Notes under the pieces: model-generated
What the model saw: only the letters and a program-made list of their open reading frames with translations
What the model was told of the DNA's origin: nothing
Databases searched by the model: none
Translations under genes and position numbers: made by a program
Part shown: positions 1 to 13,300 of the stretch, piece by piece
Position numbering within the stretch: position 1 is the stretch's first letter
Layout: every line of letters starts with the position of its first letter
NCBI GenBank assembly: GCA_020086605.1
Contig: JACBWW010000017.1
Location: 10,831,032-10,895,031, forward strand
Reading direction: 5' to 3'
Source of the DNA: Lanius collurio
Lineage: Eukaryota > Chordata > Aves > Passeriformes > Laniidae
Length of the DNA stretch: 64,000 nt

Positions 1-2584
1 AGAGACTGGCTCTTCTAGACCCTTGCTAAAAGATGCTGCTGCCACTGGTCCCTGCAAGTGAAAGGAGCAGGGCAAGGAGCACATTCCTTAGAGTACATGA
101 GCAGCAGGGGAATGAAGGTTATTGCTGTGTCTGCAGCACATGTAGGGAGGGCAAAACCATGGCCAGGGTAACATGAGATATACGAGACTCTACATGAAAA
201 GGCAGCATGGTACCTTCACTAATGGGAACTTTCTCTTGCTGATTGATTGCATTTCTAATCAACAAGAGAATTAGGTTTGGTCAGCTTAGTCTTCTGAGCT
301 TTTTCTAACATTAATAAAAAGACTAATCGTAAACACATTGTTTAAACTTAAAAATAGGGAAACTGCCAATAAAGATACACTGTAAGTCAGAATCTCTAGA
401 GGACCAACAAACATCTTAAAAAGCAAAGAATACTTCATCAGCAAAATTAGGAAACAAGAAAGAATTTTAAAATAATTAGGTAAAAAATAGGTCACAAGTA
501 TTGTATTTGTCCCTGAGTGGTTTGAAATATTATGGCTGATAATAATAATGCAGAAGAGCAGACCTGTCAAGTAGGCAATTTCATATTTGAGAACATGATG
601 GATGCTGTAATAATACCAGAGAATGTATTTGAACCACTTTGCATTCCAACAGCAATTAATAATGGCATGAAAAAACAGCCACTGTATTCTAATATCATAA
701 AATTATTAATGTCTTATCATTTGCATCCTGGAATTTCAGATGAGAGGACCAATTAATGCCTTGAGCTTGCTGACCAGATTTTACGTTGCCTAATTTTATC
801 TCCTCAGTGAAAGATGTGCAAACGGAAACAAAATTATATATAAGAAGGCTAAACTTACTAAAAAAATAGGAGGAGAAATTAAAGTTTTTATGACTGCAGT
901 TCATAGTATTGCTGAATCTGGAATTGTAAAGGACTTTGGTTCAGACATCTCAGACCTACACATCCCCAAATTTGTATGCAAATATAGGCTTTTCTTAAAT
1001 TCCCCTTGATATCCTCCTTCTTATGCTCATCAAGCTTTTGCTGACTAAACTGGCTTCCATTCACTGTGTCACCAGCATCAGAACATTTCAGAAAAGAAAA
1101 CTGAATTGTGACAGTGCTGCCTTTGCCACACAGATGGTGCATTTGTTTGCAGCAGCAGTAAAAGTGAACACCAAGGGTGACTCTGAACAGCTCTGAGATG
1201 TTTTCAACAGTGGCCCTTTATTCTAAATGACAAATGTGAATTCAGAAAAGGACAGATAAAATCTGCTGAACACATAAACCAGTCAACAGGCAAGTCAGCA
1301 GAACACAAATGGACTGCAGCCATTATTCACCTTATCTGAATCTGTGGCATTTCAGCTGAAATCTCCTGGGTATAATAAATCATATGGGGAAATTGTCTCC
1401 CACAGTAGCTCATCTAATACAATCCACGAGGCCCCCTTAATTATCAGAAGGTGAAAGTATGAAAAATCAAGAGAGTGTGCTAGTGACGTAGAAGCACCAA
1501 TTACACATTCCCGTGTTTTGGCACAGCACACCTTAAACAATCCCACAGTAGCAACAGGTCTGTCCTGCAGTCTGGGAACAATGCTCTCACAGAGCCACCG
1601 TGGGCACAGAACAGTACTGAAAGCAAGTGAAAAAGATGCTTTAACAGTTACTTGTGCTTACAAACATAGCAGTGAGTATTTATTCAGGATCAATTTTAGC
1701 ACATGGATGAGGATCCAGTGCTTGGATTAAAAAGCACAGAATAACTTTCCACATAAAATTCCAAGATCTGGACTAAAGCTGTTGTGACACTTTCAAATAT
1801 CAGCACATAACAGGACGAGTTACAGGACACAGAACAATACCAGTCAAGTAGTTGAATAAGTTAAAAGAAGGTTTCACAGTGGGCTTTCTGTTTTTTGCTA
1901 GATTTTTTTTCCTGATTTATTCTGAAATAACACCCAGTATTTCCCCACCAGCTTCAACCAATTATACATAGACAGCTAAAGGAGAAGAATTTTTCAAAGT
2001 GCATCTGTGCCAACATGGTGTGGCTAAAGTTTTTTTTTAATATTACTGTATTGAACTTGCCATATGGACAGAGACTCAATTTTGAAAGGACAGAATATTT
2101 TGAGTCCTACAACAATTCAACAGAAGATACATTCCAAAACCAAAGAAGATTGTTAATTCATAAAAAGATGTAGGTTATGATCTGACCAGTCTATGCAGGG
2201 GATCTGATTAGGTACTTTCAGGCCATCACGCAAAGATAATACAGATAAAACAGGAAGGGGAGAAAAGTTATCTTCTGAGATGTGTGGCATACCTTGGCAG
2301 CCAAGAGCAACACATGTTTTGGAGGTTTATTTCTGGGATTTTTTTTTCAGAAGACCTACACACATTTTTGTAACAAATTGCTTTTACAGTTAAATTGACT
2401 TAATTCTTTTTCCAAAGTTTTTCCCAACAAACATGATCCTAAAACCATCACAACTGTCACTGACAGGACTTGTGATGTGAGAAGAGTGAATGACATATCA
2501 ACCTGTGACAACACTGGACTTTAAATTGTCTTGGTCTAGTCATAAAGAATTTGAAGGTTGCTGTAGTGCTAGGTTCAGTTTAGC
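1..2584. other. AT-rich upstream intergenic DNA, no gene seen
   Basis: Nothing recognisable on either strand. Open frames such as 532-756 are short, with no family resemblance and no CpG-rich promoter nearby. Confidence 0.7.
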
Positions 2585-3062
2585 AAGCTGCAGCTTTCCC
2601 CGAGAGCTCAGCGGAGCTGCTTAGGGCAGTGTGACCATTGCCGCCCTCCCTCAGGCCATTTCGGGCGGCTCCGCGGTTTTGCTCCGGCAGCTCTCAGCTC
2701 TACAGCACAGTGACAGTGAAGGAGGCGAGAAGGGTCTCTCCATAAGGGTTTAGAGGATCCTTTAATGGTTACATCTCATCCTCGCAATCCCCAGAGGCAG
2801 AGAGACCTCGTGATCCGGGCACAGGGGGCTTTTCTCAGGGGCTCAGGGGCAGTCCATGGGCGGGGTTGGGCTACAGGAACCAAAAGGGAGAGCCCGATGG
2901 AGTGGCCAGGGCTAGGGCAGGGAAAAGCGGGTGGGGGGAGCAGTGTGGGGTAGGAAAAGCAGTGGGTAAACAGATTGCCACAGAGGGTGGGGTCCCAGCA
3001 CAAGGAAACAAAGTCAGCAGTACAACCTCAGTGTCTGAGGCAAAGGAAAACACTGCTTAAAG
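2585..3062 (-). mobile_element. GC-rich insert, possibly a retroviral solo-LTR fragment
   Basis: Sharp change from AT-rich flanks to a GC-rich, purine-biased block. Read on the minus strand it looks like an LTR: a C-rich upstream part, then ATTAAA (a poly-A signal) near 2764, then about 150 bases of GC-rich sequence. I could not fix TG...CA ends or a target-site duplication, and no retroviral coding sequence flanks it. A decayed CpG island or unrelated repeat is possible. Confidence 0.4.
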
Positions 3063-6000
3063 TAAAAGTAACGTGAAAAGGAATCCTTACTGATGCTCGC
3101 AGAGCTGAGGAGTTTGAATGAGAGGAAACCAAGCAGTGAGTGGGTTATTGCTAACAGGCAACTTGGATCACCTTATTAAGGTGGGCCAAGTAGAGCAGTC
3201 CAAGTGTCTGTGCAGGGGGCAAAAGTTAAATCCTGAGAGCAATGTTAACTCCTATTGAGAGAAGCAGGGAGATGATATTACACGAAAGGGATTACTGCAA
3301 AGTATATGGAAATTAATGGGATGGTTTGCTGAACAGGGCTATCTGTAATGGTAATGCTGCAAGAAAGCAAATAAAATTTGGGGATATGTGTAAAAAAATA
3401 CAAGGAGTTACTTCAGTATTGGCAAGTAGGGTAATTGCTGTTGGCATATTGTGCTTATTTCTGATGTGCATGGAATATTAAGCACAAAGATTACTGGTCA
3501 GCTAGAGAAGTACTAAAATCACATAACATCCCTAACAAAGAGTAACATTTTGTGAGTTATATGATCAAACAAAACCAGGACTTGGACAGAGAAATGGAAA
3601 GAGGAGGCTTAAGTTACAAAGTCTGTGATTTAAAGTTAAATTTCAAGTGAGTCAAATAATCACTGTAATAACTTAGTGAAGATTTTGTGGATTTTTTTTT
3701 ACTACTATGCATTTTCAGTCAAGACTGCATGCTTTCAAAAAGTATCTGACTTGGGTCAAACAAGAATTAAGCTAGGGGAGCCTGTGTCCTCCTTTATAAT
3801 ACAGTCAGGCATCAATAATACATTCTTATGCTATAATTTATGAATTTTCCAAATTAGAGTAAATCAGATTTTTTGATTCTTCAAGAGCAGTTATGCAGCT
3901 ATGTGAACATTATCTATTGAATAAAAATGCAAACTATTTATGCATTTGGTGATCTTTCAACCGAAAAACATTCAATGTGACTTTTATGAAAGAAAACAAA
4001 TGATTATTTACATACAAGTTGCAGAAGCACTTTTATATCCTCTAGCTATTGCTATCTACCTAATGATTTACTGACTTAACAGGACTGGTAATTCACTTCC
4101 TAAAGACATCAAGAAAATATTGTCAAAAGAAGATCAGTGTAATTTGTTTATTACAAGTGTAGAGATCAAGAGCTACTTGGAAAATATGGCAGTAGAGTTA
4201 AATCTTTATGAGCAAGATAAAGATTAACGCAAATGAAAGATAAAGAATAATAAAAGCAATTATACTGCAAGTAGAATGCAGAAAGTAGTTTCTCTAATTT
4301 CAGAAAGAAGCTTTTATTTGAGTGCTATGAGTTTTTAGCCACTTTTTTTTTTTGTGTTAGTCTAAATCCTAAAAAGTAGCTAGTTTTTTTCTTTGCTCCT
4401 GTACAGTTACTCTATTTCCCTGGTTTTGAGCAAAATCTCAAGACCAACATTCACACCAAGCACTGGACAAAGCTTAAAAAAAAAAAAAAGTGCAGAATGG
4501 CTGATGGTGTTTTTTCAGTTACTCTACTGTAAGAATTTTGGGGAAATTTGACATCAAGTCAAGTGGGGGTTATTCTTAAAGCCTGAGAACATATGGTTCA
4601 ATTTTTTCTTGGAACACTTATTCAGATTTCAAAAAAACAGTCACAAATGTGTATTTCAATCCCTATCTCAATTCTTAACATCTAGCACTTGATATACACT
4701 GTTTTTAGTTAAAACTGATGATGAGATCCAACATGAGAGAAAATGACTCTGGCTTAAACAGTTACCATACATCAGCTTATCTACAGAACTAGTAAGCTTC
4801 AAATCTGAAGGAAATTTGGGACAGTTGCAGTTTAGTTTAGCCTGCAATAAAGGAATCCAGCCAAATTCTTTCACATTTGCCACACCACAGTAATTCCACA
4901 GACATTCACCAAGGCTTTGCTTATTTGAGGTTATTTACTGTGCGGTGCTTAACCCCAAGTTATAGCACAACTAGCCAACATATTTAAGAGTCTCACAGTA
5001 AATGCAAAGTTATCTAAGGTATTTTGTGCAAAAGAAGTACAAAGAATTTGAAAATATGTGCCAGCTACTACTGCATATGTGGAAAACAAAGAAAAAGTGT
5101 TTAAAAACCTACAGCAACATAGTAAATGATGTTCTGAGAGGGCTCTGAGCCTACAGACCATACTCTCCCTTCACTGCCCAAGTATGATTTGCTCTCCTGG
5201 ATGTAGCTGTGCCCTAAACCAGAGCCCTTTCTGCCCCTCCACCATGCATCTGAGGCTCTGTCAGACCTGTGCTAGTGTAAGGAAAAATACAGTAATCTGT
5301 GGGAGACTACTGGTAGATGAAGGTTTCTCCAAAAAAAAGTGACAGAAAGAAGGAACCTTCCCAGAGTCCAAGGTCAGTTTGGCCCCAATGTGCTTATCCA
5401 TTCATATTAACAACTTTGAGGGGACCCTTTAGTAATCAGATGTTCATATACTAAACACTACCACCAGCAGCAGGACTTAAGAATTTTCTAAATGCAAACT
5501 AGGAGGAAGGCACAGACAATCAACATGTAGTCCCCAAACTCACAGTTAAGAGCAATGCTTTTGTTCCTATAAAAGAGTGTGCTACATCTCTTCAGACCTA
5601 TATTTTTCCTGGGGCTTTTTTACTGCTAGCAGGCCTGGTTTATGATTTTTTCACCATGCCTTTTGGATGCTTTCATTGCCTCTTCTGTCTCAAACATAAG
5701 CTTTGCATCTGTATTTTCAATGCTTTCAATAGCCTACTTCCCCCGTATCTATTTTCTGTCATTATACAAAGATTAATGCCAATTTGATTAGGTTTCTGTA
5801 GTTCACCTGCTGCTTTTTCAAATATCTTTGTGCTTTCTTCCATGCTGTCCTTCCTGCTGGAGTTTTCTTTCAACAACCACAAACCCTAATTAATTTTCTT
5901 AGATAAATCCCACCTTTTGTCTTCTTTGCCATGAAGTATACACAGAAACAAGAGTTCAACTGATGGTGTGTTGCAAACTGTGCCTTCCACGCTGATCAAT

Positions 6001-7005
6001 ACAGTCTCATTGTTTCCCTCATCTGCCCATAGCCATCTGCTGTCTTTTGTCTTATACTTTTGAGCTCTTCAGGGCAGGAATTATCTTTTTGCCCTATATT
6101 CCTATACAATATAACATTATAATCACAGCTCAGGATTAAGGCTGCTAGATAACATGATCATACAAACAAATTATAACAATGGTAAAATTTGCTCCAAGTT
6201 TTTTGCAGAGTTTTTTTTGTTTGTTTTTTTTTTTTTTTTAACCTAAGACTTAGAAATATGAGGCACTTCAGGAAAAACATCACCAGTTCCACTGTTTTTT
6301 CAATGCCTCTGAAAAACGTTTAGTATAGCAGTAGGTGAGAATATTAATTCAAGTCTTTTAATATAGGTCTGGATCAGGCTCGGCAGGTCTGACAGCCTGT
6401 CTCCATTGTAACTCCTCCTAAAGGCAGGAAAAGGATTCTCACGGGAAATGAATCAGGCCCTACGGAGTCCACGAGGCAGCGTGCAAGAGGAGCTGTGCTA
6501 CTGCCTGGCAAGATTGGTGGCTCTCACAGAGGACCGCATACTGACATTTTTATCATAATCCCTAATAGAATATGCTATATTTTTGTGTTTATTTTCATTT
6601 TATGGTGAATATCACAAAAGTTAAAGGGCTGCAACACTAAACGGGGTTCATAATAAGAGAAAATCCAAGGTTATTTCCACACAGATCATGATTCAGGCAG
6701 ACTGCTGTGAACCACAAGTGCAAAATTATAAATATTACAAAGCGTGTATTTATGTGCAAGAGGCCTAAATTTCAGTTTCCGCTGAGAATCCTCTTTCCAG
6801 GGGCCACTCTGTGCCTGCATGCTCACTTACGAGACTGTGATATGTTAGGGGGATTATTTTATCTTGCACTGAACAGCGAAGGTGTTAGAATTTGCCCGTC
6901 TTTTCAGAGCTCAGCTCCAGCAGGCACTACCTGACTCAGCTCACAAACTAGAGCCACAGCATCAAATTTCCCAACCCACTTAATTTGAAAGCCTGCCAAG
7001 ATAGG
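3063..7005. other. AT-rich upstream intergenic DNA, no gene seen
   Basis: Unique-looking sequence with short homopolymers (A13 near 4477, poly-T near 6210). The block at 6370-6540 is somewhat more GC-rich but matches nothing I know. Confidence 0.7.
6210..6239 (+). repeat. Poly-T tract
   Basis: A run of T interrupted by two G residues (TTTTTTTTGTTTG then about 17 T). No adjacent retroposon body recognised. Confidence 0.85.
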
Positions 7006-7387
7006 NNNNNNNNNNNNNNNNNNNNNNNNNNNNNNNNNNNNNNNNNNNNNNNNNNNNNNNNNNNNNNNNNNNNNNNNNNNNNNNNNNNNNNNNNNNNNNN
7101 NNNNNNNNNNNNNNNNNNNNNNNNNNNNNNNNNNNNNNNNNNNNNNNNNNNNNNNNNNNNNNNNNNNNNNNNNNNNNNNNNNNNNNNNNNNNNNNNNNNN
7201 NNNNNNNNNNNNNNNNNNNNNNNNNNNNNNNNNNNNNNNNNNNNNNNNNNNNNNNNNNNNNNNNNNNNNNNNNNNNNNNNNNNNNNNNNNNNNNNNNNNN
7301 NNNNNNNNNNNNNNNNNNNNNNNNNNNNNNNNNNNNNNNNNNNNNNNNNNNNNNNNNNNNNNNNNNNNNNNNNNNNNNNNNNNNNNN
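7006..7387. other. Assembly gap (382 N)
   Basis: Run of N followed directly by 13 T. Upstream of EPC1; content unknown. Open frames that cross it are artefacts. Confidence 1.
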
Positions 7388-10300
7388 TTTTTTTTTTTTT
7401 GTGGGTTTTTAAATTTTCTCCCTTATATATACACCTCCATTTCTAAGGTGGAAAAGCTAATATATTTTTCTCCTAATACAGTTTCCCTTTTACCTAGAAA
7501 GTCAATATAGACTCCAGACAGCTTTAAAATATATTTGGCTCTCCTGGCTTAAAACTGTTTGAAGTATGGCATCCGACTATAAACCAATCTTTTTCAAGAG
7601 CTTACCTCAGCCTGACTGACCAAAATGTTCTTTGTGCCTTAGTGACATTCTTCTTATGAATATTACTAGTATTACAGACTCAAGTAAGAGTCACGGTAAA
7701 AATTGCTGTCTAAAATTGTCATAGTAGTGCAAGATGTGTAGATCCCAGGCAGATATAATCAACTTCCAAAGTTAACCAAAATTCTGTGCAAATAGTTCCT
7801 CAGAACTGGGCTGGTGGTGTAGAAGAAAGTTGTTTGGGGCTCAGTTCAAACAAAAGCCACACCCTTTGCATCATTCACTCCTATGTTGTGCTCTCCAGTT
7901 TCCTGTGCTGGTAATATACCTTGGTGCTGGGACTTCTGTCTGTTATCTTTTGAGGATTTTTAAGTATCCATTGTGTCCTTGCTTCAACAAGGTTTCATGA
8001 GTGGGGGGGCTGTCTTTACATTGGAGACTTTGTGACATAATCTTGTTTCTCACCTTTCCTTTTTCATGACTTTGCTATCTGTACTTCTCCACATCATACT
8101 TGTCAGCATCAACTTGTAGCAATGAATAATTATTTTTAAACTTACTTCAAGGATCAGCTGTGAACAAAGGACAATATATTACACACCTGCTTCAGACTCT
8201 CAGGTTCTACAAAGTTAGGTCTCTCTACACCTTTTCCGGACTGATATTTGCATGACCTTTCAGTGTTATGAAATTATCTGCTCTAATTCCTATATGCCAG
8301 AGGAGCTGCTATAGCTAGCACATCCTTCCACCTTTTAGCATTCTTCATATGTTTCCTCTCTTAGCAAATAGCACAAGAAGTTAATTCACGTTACAATGAA
8401 GAGATAATCTTAGATTTTAAATTCTTTAGTAAATATACAGGGTGGGGAATGTCAGTGCTTTGAAATAGAATTCCTGTCATGCTGTTGTGAGCACTAAAAT
8501 GTGCCTTGGACAGATGTGACCACACACCAGTGGATTCAGGTCCTGTGGGCTTCTTTAGACTCTTTGCTAAGTCACGTTTCCAATATATCGTGTTACCACT
8601 GGACTGTCCAGGAGCAAGATAATACCAGTACTATAAAATTCCTTAATAGGAAGGTTTGTTCATCAATTCTCTACTGATAGTAGCTAGAGCCTAAAATTGG
8701 TGGTCAGAAGGTATTGCAGTGCTTTAAAAGTCAGTACATTTGCTAAAAGTTATTCTCTCTGCTTATGTCCCAATATAAACAACAGAGAAGTGGAAACTGC
8801 CAAATTATATGGGAGTCCTAGTCTTCACTGCTTGTGCAGGGATGCTCTTGGATGCTCCTGGATGGTAAATGGAAAGTTGCTCAGAGCCATCCAACACCGT
8901 ACAAGAGAAAACAGTAGTTACAGACACAATGTCTATTGCTTGGAGCACCAGTTAAAATAGCAAGACCTCTAAATGTAGTCCATGGGAATTCCGAGTTGGA
9001 GCAAATGACTGAAAATGGGGGATGCTGACTTGCCATCTTCTCTTATTGAGGAGAACCTGGATCACTTTTGCTAGGGAATGGGAAAAGGATAAGTTAGATT
9101 TTACAATGTATTGAACACTGGGATTTCCAGAGGAAGAGAGAAAAGGTGGGGTTGGATTTCATCCCTGCTCCCAGAACTGTCTCATCAATTTTACTCAAAA
9201 ATGTTTAAATGTAAAATGTAGGAATTCCAGGGAACAGCAAGCAGATTTGTTCCTCCCAGAGCAGTCTTCTTTTTGTCAGGTTCAGTTTTGGTTGTTCCTT
9301 GGGACCAAGTGCATGGTTAGAGATCTGGGAAATAGGCCTGTAAGGTGGTATTAACTCATACTTCCCTAGATTTACAGTAAGTTGTGCTTCTGAGTGAATT
9401 TGAATCTCTGTATCATATACATTTCACGTAGAACTTCTTTTACGTGCCTTTAGATGAGTATTGTTAAATCTGTAATCCTCAGTGGAAAGAAACAGACCCC
9501 AAAGGTATCCTCACAAGGCAGAAAATCTTAATGTGGTTAGACAAAGTGATTGTGGATTCACAATTCAAGAAAAGTGCCACAATCAGCATCTTCTAAGGAG
9601 AAACCATGCTGGATAACAGAGGGGGAAAAAGCACACATCTGTTGACTCTGCGTAGACACTTTCTGTTGAGCCCAATATTCATCTATAAGCACATAATGAA
9701 TGAAGATTCCATAAGAAAGTATTCTGATTTCTTTTGTCATCTCTGAATCAAATTCCAAATTTAAAAATGGGCATTGTGAGAATCTGTGGGATTTGGAAGG
9801 TCTAGTCAGGCAGATTTCCAGATGAGCTTCTTTAATGTGAGAAACTGTTTTCCTTCCCATCTTTCATATTCTCCCTTGATTTTTATTTTTAATTAGATTG
9901 TGTCTCCTTATGCTAACACCCTTCTTGAGTGGCTTATAAATCAGAAGTTCAGCAGACTTGCACATGTGACCAGTAGAAGGCTGGTGCACATTAACCCCGG
10001 TGTTAATGGCAGGGGTCAGAGGAGCAGAATGTCAGAACAGCTGTAAAACTGACACACTGCTCAATAAGAGAAAAAGAAAGGAGTGTCTTAAGCAGAGATG
10101 GACAAGGCTGTGTTTCTCAGGTTGCCCTTGCAGCAGATTTGGGGGTTTCAGGGGAAGGTGAGAAGAAAATGCTGATGATATCACAGCACCTCGGCTTCCA
10201 TAGCCCACCTACATTAGTGACAGAGAAAATAATCTAATATGATTTCTCTATTTTTCTTCTCACAACAACTTCATGTTTGCATCTAAACCAAAACACTTCC

Positions 10301-13300
10301 CTCTCAACATCTGCCCATCTCCCACAAGTTGTTTGCATTCTCTAAATGTTGAAAAACCTCAGAAAATGTATTTTCTTCAGGTTAACCCTATCAGAGTTTT
10401 ATATTTTTATACCTCTGCTATAATTTAAAGATATACAGATAGAGATATCTCAAAACAGTCTCATCTGATCAGTTTTATATTCAGAACTAGCCTCCTCTGC
10501 TGGATATTTACAGTCAAACTTAATTCATTAGGCCTTTTTTCCCCACTAATGCAGCATTATTAATTTATGCTTTCTGAAGTGTATATATAAACATTCAGCT
10601 ATAAATATGATCATGGTTATTTGTATCCCAGAAGACAAGCAATATTTTTATAACATTCACTCATGCTTAACTGAATATAAATCAAACTACACTGTGTAAA
10701 AAATCCACTTCTAAAATTGAAAGAATATTTGTGCTCTTGCAAACTAATAACAAGCCTTTGAAATCCAAAAGCTGACTTATTTGTATTTTTTCATTTCTTT
10801 GGAGAGATAGATCTATGTTAAGCAAAGATTGTATAGCCTGTATAAGGTATTTAATAACACATTTATATTAATTTGATGTGGAATTCAGAGTTCACTCACA
10901 CTGTAGGTATGTAGGTAGATCCCACTAACATTAAAATTGAAAAAACTAAATATATATATTGGGAAATGCCTCTTCATTCCAAGATGCAAATGTACTTTCC
11001 TGCACCAAAAGATTTCTAAAGCCAAGCTAATTCCCATCTAGGAATAAGTCAATGTTTTCTTCAGTTGTCTGAGGGAAGCAGATAACATTTCATTCTGACT
11101 CAGGAACTGCAATTTAAAGCATTTGGCTTTCTATAGTAACTCCACATTAACTTAACTCCATATTATTTAACATCAGCAACATAATTCTGAAGTTTGAAAA
11201 TACTTGATCATACTAACCCAGAAGCCCTGAAGCACTTGAAACAATTTTTCATAGATTGACTTGCAAGACAGGATTTCTATCTTGGTAATGTGAGGTAAAA
11301 AGCTAAAAAGTTAGAGCATATAATAGTAAGACATTCAGGTCTTCCTCTTCATCTGAATTTGCCATTTTATTTGCATTTATGTAGAGCCAGGCAGCTACCA
11401 GGGCAGAAGTAAAGTTTCTGAAGTCCTGCAAAGGCACAGAGCCTGTTCCCAGTTTACCCCTTTATCCTGGGTTGGGTGTGAGCACTGGCAGTTGAGGTTT
11501 ATGTACTGGTGCCATGTGTGTTTGTGGTGGGTTTTTTTGTTTGTTTGTTTTTACTTAATGGTCAATTGAAGGATTTGGGACAGTGTGCAGACGCATGTAC
11601 AGTTATAATTTCTCTACTTCTGTTTTCCTTCCTTGGCTTTCCACCTTATACTAAGCAGAATATCAAAGATAGATATCCTTAGCTCTTTGACTGATGAATT
11701 AGCAATTGTGTTGGCAGGATAAGGTAGGGCTTTTTTATTTGTTTGGTTTTTTGTTTCATTTTTTAAAAAAATTGGTTGTGGTTTTGCTTGCTTTTTTGTT
11801 TTGTTTGTTTGCTTGGGTTTTTTGTTGTTTGTGTTGGGTGTTTTTTGCAAGAAAAGCATAAGGTTTTTGCCCTTCAGCTGGCTCTTCTACTAGAAATAAT
11901 ACAGAATTGTGATTAAATTTACTTGACTCAGAAATTATTCATGTATTATAATCTGATGTTTGCAGAAGTCCATGCCTAAGTAAGAAGTGGTAACCAGTCC
12001 ACCTAGCTCAGATTGCGTTTACCTAATAAATTGTGATTTTAGTATTACTATCGTTTTGTATGTCACAAAATGTTTTAGATAAAGACTAAGAAGGAAAAAA
12101 AAAAACAACCCAGAGCATAAAGTCAGACATTTTTGGATTTTGTTTTGTCCCTCTTTATCTTACTACTTAATCTTAAAAGACTAATGTTTGAAATGAGTTG
12201 CAGGTAAGGATGATGAAATCAAGAATTCAAGGTGTGTCTAGCATAGTATTTTAGAGGGGACATGTATTACAGAATGAAAACATGAAAGAGAAATTAATAA
12301 ATCAAATTTAACACTTACAATTCTTCTGAATCCATTAAAACTTAAAACAAGGCAAGATGTATTTCAAGACAGAAGAGTCTCAGCATGATTTGTGTCTTTT
12401 TACCACCACTGTAACTAAGAGAATAATTGCTTCCACTATAACGTTTTCCCTAGATACATAAAAACTTGAGTCTCCAAAACAAGCTATATAAAGGAAACTG
12501 ATTCTTTTCTGACAGTACTAAAAAAACTCCATCAAATCCTTTATGCTTTCAGATAGAGTCCATGTTACCATTTTCTTGCCTATCTGGAAAGGTGATATTA
12601 GGACAAATGTTGAGTCTGTAAAATAATAATCCTAAATCATTAATTCCTCTTGAAGTCTTCCTAGTCCTCCTGTATCCACAAATGCATCCACCACTGCCAA
12701 GAGTTTATCTGTTGTTGGAAAAGTAGAGATCTGGCAATAGCTTTTGCTGCTCCTCTCTTAGTTTTGTCTCTTCTGAGTAAGAGAATTGATGTCTAGTGTC
12801 TTTTCCTTCTCTTTTGGATAAGGCTCCATGGCATATCCATTTGAGGATCAGCTTAGTTTCCCTGAGGATGCTGGACTCAAATTTTGAGTATTTATTTATG
12901 ACAGCACATTCCCAAAGAAGATTACACCATTAAATTGGCATCTAGCTCCCTTCACTCATGAAAGATTGTTGCCTGTTGTACCTCCATATTAAAAATTTTG
13001 TTGGCAGTTTTGGAATCGAAAGGATTATGCTTATTTACATTCTGTTGAACAGTAACTAAAATAGGTTATTAAATGCAGTATTATCCCTTTTCCATCTCTA
13101 TTTGGTATTCTGCAGTCCAAACTGGAAGTGCTTACAAAAAATAAAAGGTAACTGAAAGATTTGGCCATGCAGTACACATTCCTACTTGCTCACAAAAATT
13201 TATATATATACATAAGACAAATTAATCTCCCTTCCTTGAGTCAAGAATGGAGGAAGAGATTTACTCGGTCACTACTTCAAATTATGATTCAGAGAACTTC

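Noticed and set aside
532..756. 74-codon + strand open frame starting MADNNNAEEQ
   Set aside because: No homology recognised and no splice or promoter support; short open frames of this size are expected in AT-rich DNA.
6985..7446. 153-codon open frame
   Set aside because: It consists almost entirely of assembly-gap Ns.
11614..11859. 81-codon minus-strand open frame rich in Lys/Asn/Gln
   Set aside because: Product of T/G-rich low-complexity DNA.
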